Shown: positions 30,847 to 34,048 of the stretch, in pieces
How the letters are laid out: every line of letters begins with the position of its first letter
How positions within the stretch are numbered: the first letter of the stretch is position 1
DNA from: Halomonas sp.
Lineage (GTDB): Bacteria > Pseudomonadota > Gammaproteobacteria > Pseudomonadales > Halomonadaceae
DNA: 34,048 nt
Assembly (NCBI GenBank): GCA_003552795.1
Contig: PUOM01000319.1
Coordinates: 1 to 34,048, forward strand
Direction of reading: 5' to 3'
Notes under the pieces: model-generated
Told to the model about the DNA's origin: nothing
Database searches by the model: none
Seen by the model: only the letters and a program-made list of their open reading frames with translations
Program-made: the position numbers and the translations under genes

Positions 30847-31626
30847 TCAGCCTCGGGCGGCGTCCAGCCAGCCCAGCCCTTCCTCGGTGCGGCCCGCCGG
30901 CTTGTACTCGGCGCTGACCCAGCCCTCGTAGCCAAGCCGGTCAAGATGGGCGAACAGGAAGGGGTAGTGGATCTCGCCGCTGCCGGGCTCGTGGCGGCCG
31001 GGATTGTCGGCGATCTGCACGTGAGCAATGCGCGCCAGGTGCGTTTCGATGGTGGGCGCCAGGTCCCCCTCCATGATCTGCATGTGATAGATGTCGTACT
31101 GCAGCTTGAGGTTATCGCTGTCCACCTCGTCGAAGAGGGCCAGCGCCTGCTCGGTGCGGTTGAGGAAGAAGCCGGGGATGTCCCGGGTGTTGATCGGCTC
31201 GGCGATCAGCAGGATGCCGGCGGCCGCGAGCTTGTCGGCGGCGTAGCGCAGGTTATCCACCAGGGTGGCGCGGGCCTGGTCGTCGCTGACGCCTTCCGGC
31301 TTGATGCCGGCCAGGCAGTTGACCTGGGTATTGCCCAGCACCCGGGCGTAGGCGATGGCGCGCTCGACGCCCTCGCGGAACTCCTCGACGCGGTCCGGGT
31401 GGCAGGCGATACCGCGCTCACCGGCGGCCCAGTCGCCGGCAGGCAGGTTGAAGAGCACCTGGGTCAGACCGTTGTCGTCCAGGCGCCGCTTCAGCTCCTC
31501 GGCCGGGTAGTCGTAGGGGAAGAGGTACTCCACCCCCCGGAAGCCGGCCCGGGCGGCGGCCGCGAAGCGGTCGAGAAACTCCACCTCGTTGAACAGCATG
31601 CTGAGGTTGGCGGCAAACTTGGGCAT
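30847..31626 (-). CDS. hyi: Hydroxypyruvate isomerase
   Basis: A 259-residue TIM-barrel isomerase (AP endonuclease-2 fold) interconverting hydroxypyruvate and tartronate semialdehyde. Start PKFAANLSMLFNEVEFLDR is typical of Hyi. The two catalytic acids known in the E. coli enzyme are at the expected places: Glu143 in LIAEPINTRDIPGFF and Glu240 in WVSAEYKPAG. YDIYHMQIMEGD and HVQIADNPGRHEPGSGEI supply metal ligands. The start has AAGGAG seven bases upstream. The gene follows gcl by 28 bases, as in the E. coli gcl-hyi-glxR order. Confidence 0.92.
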   Translation of the reverse strand: MPKFAANLSMLFNEVEFLDRFAAAARAGFRGVEYLFPYDYPAEELKRRLDDNGLTQVLFNLPAGDWAAGERGIACHPDRVEEFREGVERAIAYARVLGNTQVNCLAGIKPEGVSDDQARATLVDNLRYAADKLAAAGILLIAEPINTRDIPGFFLNRTEQALALFDEVDSDNLKLQYDIYHMQIMEGDLAPTIETHLARIAHVQIADNPGRHEPGSGEIHYPFLFAHLDRLGYEGWVSAEYKPAGRTEEGLGWLDAARG

Positions 31627-31654
31627 GGCAAACTCCTTGGGTCGTTATCGTTTC

Positions 31655-33430
31655 TCAGGTCAGGGCGGCGATGGAGGTGGGCGCATCCTCGTGGTTCTCG
31701 GCCAGGGCCTCGAACTCGTTGACGCCGTCCAGGTCGGTACCCATGGCGATATTGGTCACCCGCTCCAGGATCACCTCCACCACCACCGGCACGCGGTGTT
31801 CGGCGATCAGCCGGCGGGCCTCCTCCAGGGCCGGGGCGATCTCCTCGGGCCGGGTGACGCGCAGCGCCTTGCAGCCCAGTCCCTCCACCACCGTCACATG
31901 GTCCACCCCGTAGCCGTTGATCTCCGGACAGTTGATGTTCTCGAAGGCCAGCTGCACGCAGTAGTCCATGTCGAAGCCGCGCTGGGCCTGGCGAATCAGC
32001 CCCAGATAGGAGTTGTTCACCAGCACGTGGATCCAGGGCAGATGGAACTGGGCGCCGGCGGCCAGCTCCTCGACCATGAACTGGAAGTCATAGTCGCCGG
32101 AGAGGGCGACGATCTCCGCCTCCGGGTCGGCGCGCCGCACCCCCAGGGCCGCGGGGATGGTCCAGCCCAGCGGGCCCGCCTGTCCGCAGTTGATCCAGTG
32201 GCGCGGCTTGTGGACGTGCAGGAACTGGGCGCCGGCGATCTGGGAGAGGCCGATGGTGGTGACGTAGCGGGTATCCCTGCCGAATACGCGGTTCATCTCC
32301 TCGTAGACCCGCTGGGGCTTGACCGGCACCTCGTCGTAGTGGGTCTTGCGCAGCAGGGTGCGCTTGCGCTCCTGACACTCCTCGACCCAGCGGCTGCGCC
32401 GCTTGAGCCGGCCGGCCGCCTCGAGCTCCCGGGCCACCTCGACGAAGAGCTCGAGCGCCGCCTTGGCATCGGAGACGATGCCATAGTCCGGGCCGAAGAT
32501 ACGCCCGATCTGGGTCGGCTCGATGTCGACATGCACGAAGGTGCGGCCCCGGGTATAGGTCTCGACGCTGCCGGTATGGCGGTTGGCCCAGCGGTTGCCG
32601 ATGCCCATCACGAAATCGGCGGCCAGCAGGGTGGCATTGCCGTAGCGGTGGGAGGTCTGCAGCCCCACCATGCCCGCCATCAGCGGATGATCGTCGGGAA
32701 TGGTGCCCCAGCCCATCAGGGTCGGGATCACCGGCACCCCGGTGAGCTCCGCGAACTCGGTAAGCAACTCGCTGGCGTCGGCGTTGATGATGCCGCCGCC
32801 GGCGACGATCAGCGGACGCTCGGCCGCCTGCAGCATGGCGATGGCCTTCTCGGCCTGGGCGCGGGTGGCACGGGGCTTGAAGGCGGGCAGCGGCTCGTAG
32901 GTCTCCGGATCGAACTCGATCTCGCTCATCTGCACGTCGATGGGCAGATCGATCAGCACCGGACCGGGGCGGCTGGAGCGCATCAGATGGAAGGCCTGCT
33001 GGAGGGCCCGCGGCACCTGGGCCGCTTCCAGCACGGTGACCGCCCACTTGGTGACGGGGCCGGCGATCGCCTGGATATCCACCGCCTGGAAGTCCTCCTG
33101 GTGCAGCCGGGCGCGGGGCGCCTGACCGGTGATGCAGAGGATCGGGATGGAGTCGGCGCTGGCCGAATAGAGGCCGGTGATCATGTCGGTGCCCGCGGGA
33201 CCCGAGGTGCCGATACACACCCCGATATTGCCGGCGTGCGTTCGGGTATAGCCCTCGGCCATGTGGGAGGCGCCCTCGACGTGGCGGGCGAGGATATGCT
33301 CGACGCCGCCTACCTGGCGCAGGGCGGCATAGAAGGGGTTGATGGCGGCACCGGGCACGCCGAAGGCGACCTCGACGCCTTCCTTTCTGAGCACGTGAAC
33401 GGCGGCTTCTGCAGCAGTCATGCGGGCCAT
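31655..33430 (-). CDS. gcl: Glyoxylate carboligase
   Basis: A 591-residue thiamine diphosphate enzyme that condenses two glyoxylates to tartronate semialdehyde and CO2. It is closely similar to E. coli Gcl through most of its length (for example [50 protein letters not shown]). The unusual Val51 ([11 protein letters not shown]), which replaces the catalytic glutamate of other ThDP enzymes and is a hallmark of Gcl, is present at the same number. The ThDP/Mg motif begins with SGDYDFQF and ends with [11 protein letters not shown] at 33430 has GGAGG eight bases upstream. It is the first gene of the gcl-hyi-glxR operon and has its own promoter with flanking palindromes. Confidence 0.95.
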   Translation of the reverse strand: MARMTAAEAAVHVLRKEGVEVAFGVPGAAINPFYAALRQVGGVEHILARHVEGASHMAEGYTRTHAGNIGVCIGTSGPAGTDMITGLYSASADSIPILCITGQAPRARLHQEDFQAVDIQAIAGPVTKWAVTVLEAAQVPRALQQAFHLMRSSRPGPVLIDLPIDVQMSEIEFDPETYEPLPAFKPRATRAQAEKAIAMLQAAERPLIVAGGGIINADASELLTEFAELTGVPVIPTLMGWGTIPDDHPLMAGMVGLQTSHRYGNATLLAADFVMGIGNRWANRHTGSVETYTRGRTFVHVDIEPTQIGRIFGPDYGIVSDAKAALELFVEVARELEAAGRLKRRSRWVEECQERKRTLLRKTHYDEVPVKPQRVYEEMNRVFGRDTRYVTTIGLSQIAGAQFLHVHKPRHWINCGQAGPLGWTIPAALGVRRADPEAEIVALSGDYDFQFMVEELAAGAQFHLPWIHVLVNNSYLGLIRQAQRGFDMDYCVQLAFENINCPEINGYGVDHVTVVEGLGCKALRVTRPEEIAPALEEARRLIAEHRVPVVVEVILERVTNIAMGTDLDGVNEFEALAENHEDAPTSIAALT

Positions 33431-33462
33431 GACGGGATCCTCCAGTGGGGAGATATTGTTTT

Positions 33463-33478
33463 TGGAAAATCATTTTGT
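33463..33478. promoter_or_regulatory. Operator-like site 1 in the gcl promoter
   Basis: TGGAAAATCATTTTGT, an imperfect palindrome at or just after the likely transcription start of gcl, touching GTATAC at 33477-33482. It shares TGGAAAAT with site 2 (33521-33536). The A/T-rich palindrome with TGGAAA is of the kind bound by IclR-family repressors such as AllR, but the GntR regulator in the window is another candidate. Confidence 0.4.
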
Positions 33479-33484
33479 ATACCG

Positions 33485-33513
33485 AGACTAGGCCCGCATC
33501 CGGATCTCGTCAA
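33485..33513 (-). promoter_or_regulatory. gcl: Sigma-70 promoter of the gcl operon
   Basis: On the minus strand TTGACG (33513-33508) and TAGTCT (33490-33485) are separated by exactly 17 bases. The -35 matches five of six consensus bases; the -10 is weaker (three of six). Transcription would start near 33478, giving a leader of about 48 bases before the gcl ATG. Confidence 0.6.
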
Positions 33514-33520
33514 GAATAAA

Positions 33521-33536
33521 TGGAAAATATTTTCAC
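33521..33536. promoter_or_regulatory. Operator-like site 2 upstream of the gcl promoter
   Basis: TGGAAAATATTTTCAC contains the perfect 12-base palindrome GAAAATATTTTC (33523-33534) directly upstream of the -35 hexamer. With site 1 it flanks the promoter; the centres are about 58 bases apart. Confidence 0.45.
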
Positions 33537-33551
33537 AAAATCCCAAGGCAA

Positions 33552-33583
33552 TAAAAAACCCAAGCCGTGCCAGCAGCTTGGGT
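33552..33583 (-). terminator. Intrinsic terminator of allA
   Basis: ACCCAAGC (33558-33565) pairs with GCTTGGGT (33576-33583), loop of 10 bases; on the minus strand the stem is followed by TTTTTATTG. It lies 29 bases beyond the allA stop and before the gcl promoter, so allA and gcl are separate transcripts. Confidence 0.85.
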
Positions 33584-33611
33584 AGATGAAAGTGAGTCGA
33601 TCAGGCGCGTG

Positions 33612-34048
33612 TCAAAGGGTCACGCGCAGCGCCAGGGGATGCTCGTCGCAGTTGCTCCCCTCCCCGCCGCGATCGACGACGAGAAACTCCCCCTCCCGCT
33701 CCAGCACCGACTGGATGGCGTGCCAGGTGCCGGCGCGGTAGTTGACCCCCTGGCGGCCGTCGGTGACGAAGGCGCGCACCTCGGCGGGGGCGATCTCGTC
33801 GCCCGGAGGGGCGACGACCACCACAAATCTTTCTGCATGTAGCGGCATAAAGGCCTGGCTGCCCAGCGGGTGGCGCTCCAGGAAGTCGAGCTCCAGGGGA
33901 ATCGATACCGGCTGGCTGACGAAGAGGCTGATCAGCGTCCGCGCGCCCTCCCCCAGGGTCTCGACCGTCGCCAGGTCGTGGTGGCGCCGGGTGCGCCCGG
34001 CGTTGATGGGAAACCACGCCGACGCCCGGGCGTCGATCACCTCGCCGA
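33612..34048 (-). CDS. allA: Ureidoglycolate lyase, 5' end outside the window
   Basis: The last 145 residues of an AllA-type ureidoglycolate lyase, which splits ureidoglycolate into glyoxylate and urea in allantoin breakdown. Landmarks shared with E. coli AllA: INAGRTRRHHDLATVE, RTLIS, LERHPLGSQAFMPL, FVVVVAPPGD, RAFVTDGRQGVNY, GTWHA and DRGGEGSNCDE. The frame is open to the window edge (GEVIDARASAW), and comparison with the family suggests about 17 N-terminal residues are missing, so the GTG at 34040 is not the true start. Its product glyoxylate is the substrate of Gcl next door. The upstream genes, probably other allantoin or purine enzymes, are outside the window. Confidence 0.9.
   Translation of the reverse strand, partial: GEVIDARASAWFPINAGRTRRHHDLATVETLGEGARTLISLFVSQPVSIPLELDFLERHPLGSQAFMPLHAERFVVVVAPPGDEIAPAEVRAFVTDGRQGVNYRAGTWHAIQSVLEREGEFLVVDRGGEGSNCDEHPLALRVTL

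Noticed and set aside
1-34048. CRISPR arrays, tRNA or rRNA genes, insertion sequences, prophage
   Set aside because: No regularly spaced direct repeats, cloverleaf-like sequence, transposase or phage protein was seen on either strand by reading.

Overview
The window is GC-rich DNA with dense short-gap operons and good Shine-Dalgarno sites. It looks like a chromosomal segment of a halophilic gammaproteobacterium, most likely Halomonadaceae. The reasons are a long BetT-type choline transporter behind a BetI-like operator, a TAXI-type TRAP transporter with a UspA partner (the arrangement known from TeaABCD of Halomonas), strongly acidic exported proteins, and gammaproteobacterial-type Gcl, Hyi and AllA. 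The taxon is an inference. I saw no tRNA, rRNA, transposase or CRISPR array. No gap between genes exceeds 300 bases.

Left part (1-11.9 kb): betT, then a convergent acetaldehyde dehydrogenase (exaC-like, minus). Next is a signalling island: a LuxR-type response regulator (plus) divergent from exaC and tail-to-tail with a minus-strand operon. That operon reads, in transcription order, periplasmic SUOX-like protein, membrane hybrid kinase with Hpt domain, FIST sensor, soluble hybrid kinase. The genes resemble the ErbR/ErcS' circuit that controls ethanol oxidation in Pseudomonas, with an extra kinase and a periplasmic protein added. An LprI-like secreted protein and a DUF2189 membrane protein follow.

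Middle (11.9-22 kb): a compact plus-strand sulfur module (flavocytochrome c subunits fccA and fccB, a TsuA-like thiosulfate transporter, and a fused SoxYZ lacking the usual GGCGG tail). Then on the minus strand come a UspA protein, a fused TRAP permease with a C-terminal DUF3394-like domain, and its TAXI binding protein, followed by a lysine 2,3-aminomutase-family radical SAM enzyme and a DUF2798 protein.

Right part (22-34 kb): a macrodomain protein (plus), then minus-strand genes: modABC with a translationally coupled DUF192 gene, an FCD-type GntR regulator, and a glyoxylate assimilation set. AllA (cut by the window end) makes glyoxylate from ureidoglycolate. Gcl condenses glyoxylate to tartronate semialdehyde, Hyi interconverts this with hydroxypyruvate, and a GarR/GlxR reductase makes D-glycerate. 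A MOFRL glycerate 2-kinase then makes 2-phosphoglycerate, and a coupled pyruvate kinase finishes the route to pyruvate. Molybdate uptake beside purine/allantoin catabolism would fit a molybdenum-dependent xanthine dehydrogenase outside the window (inference).
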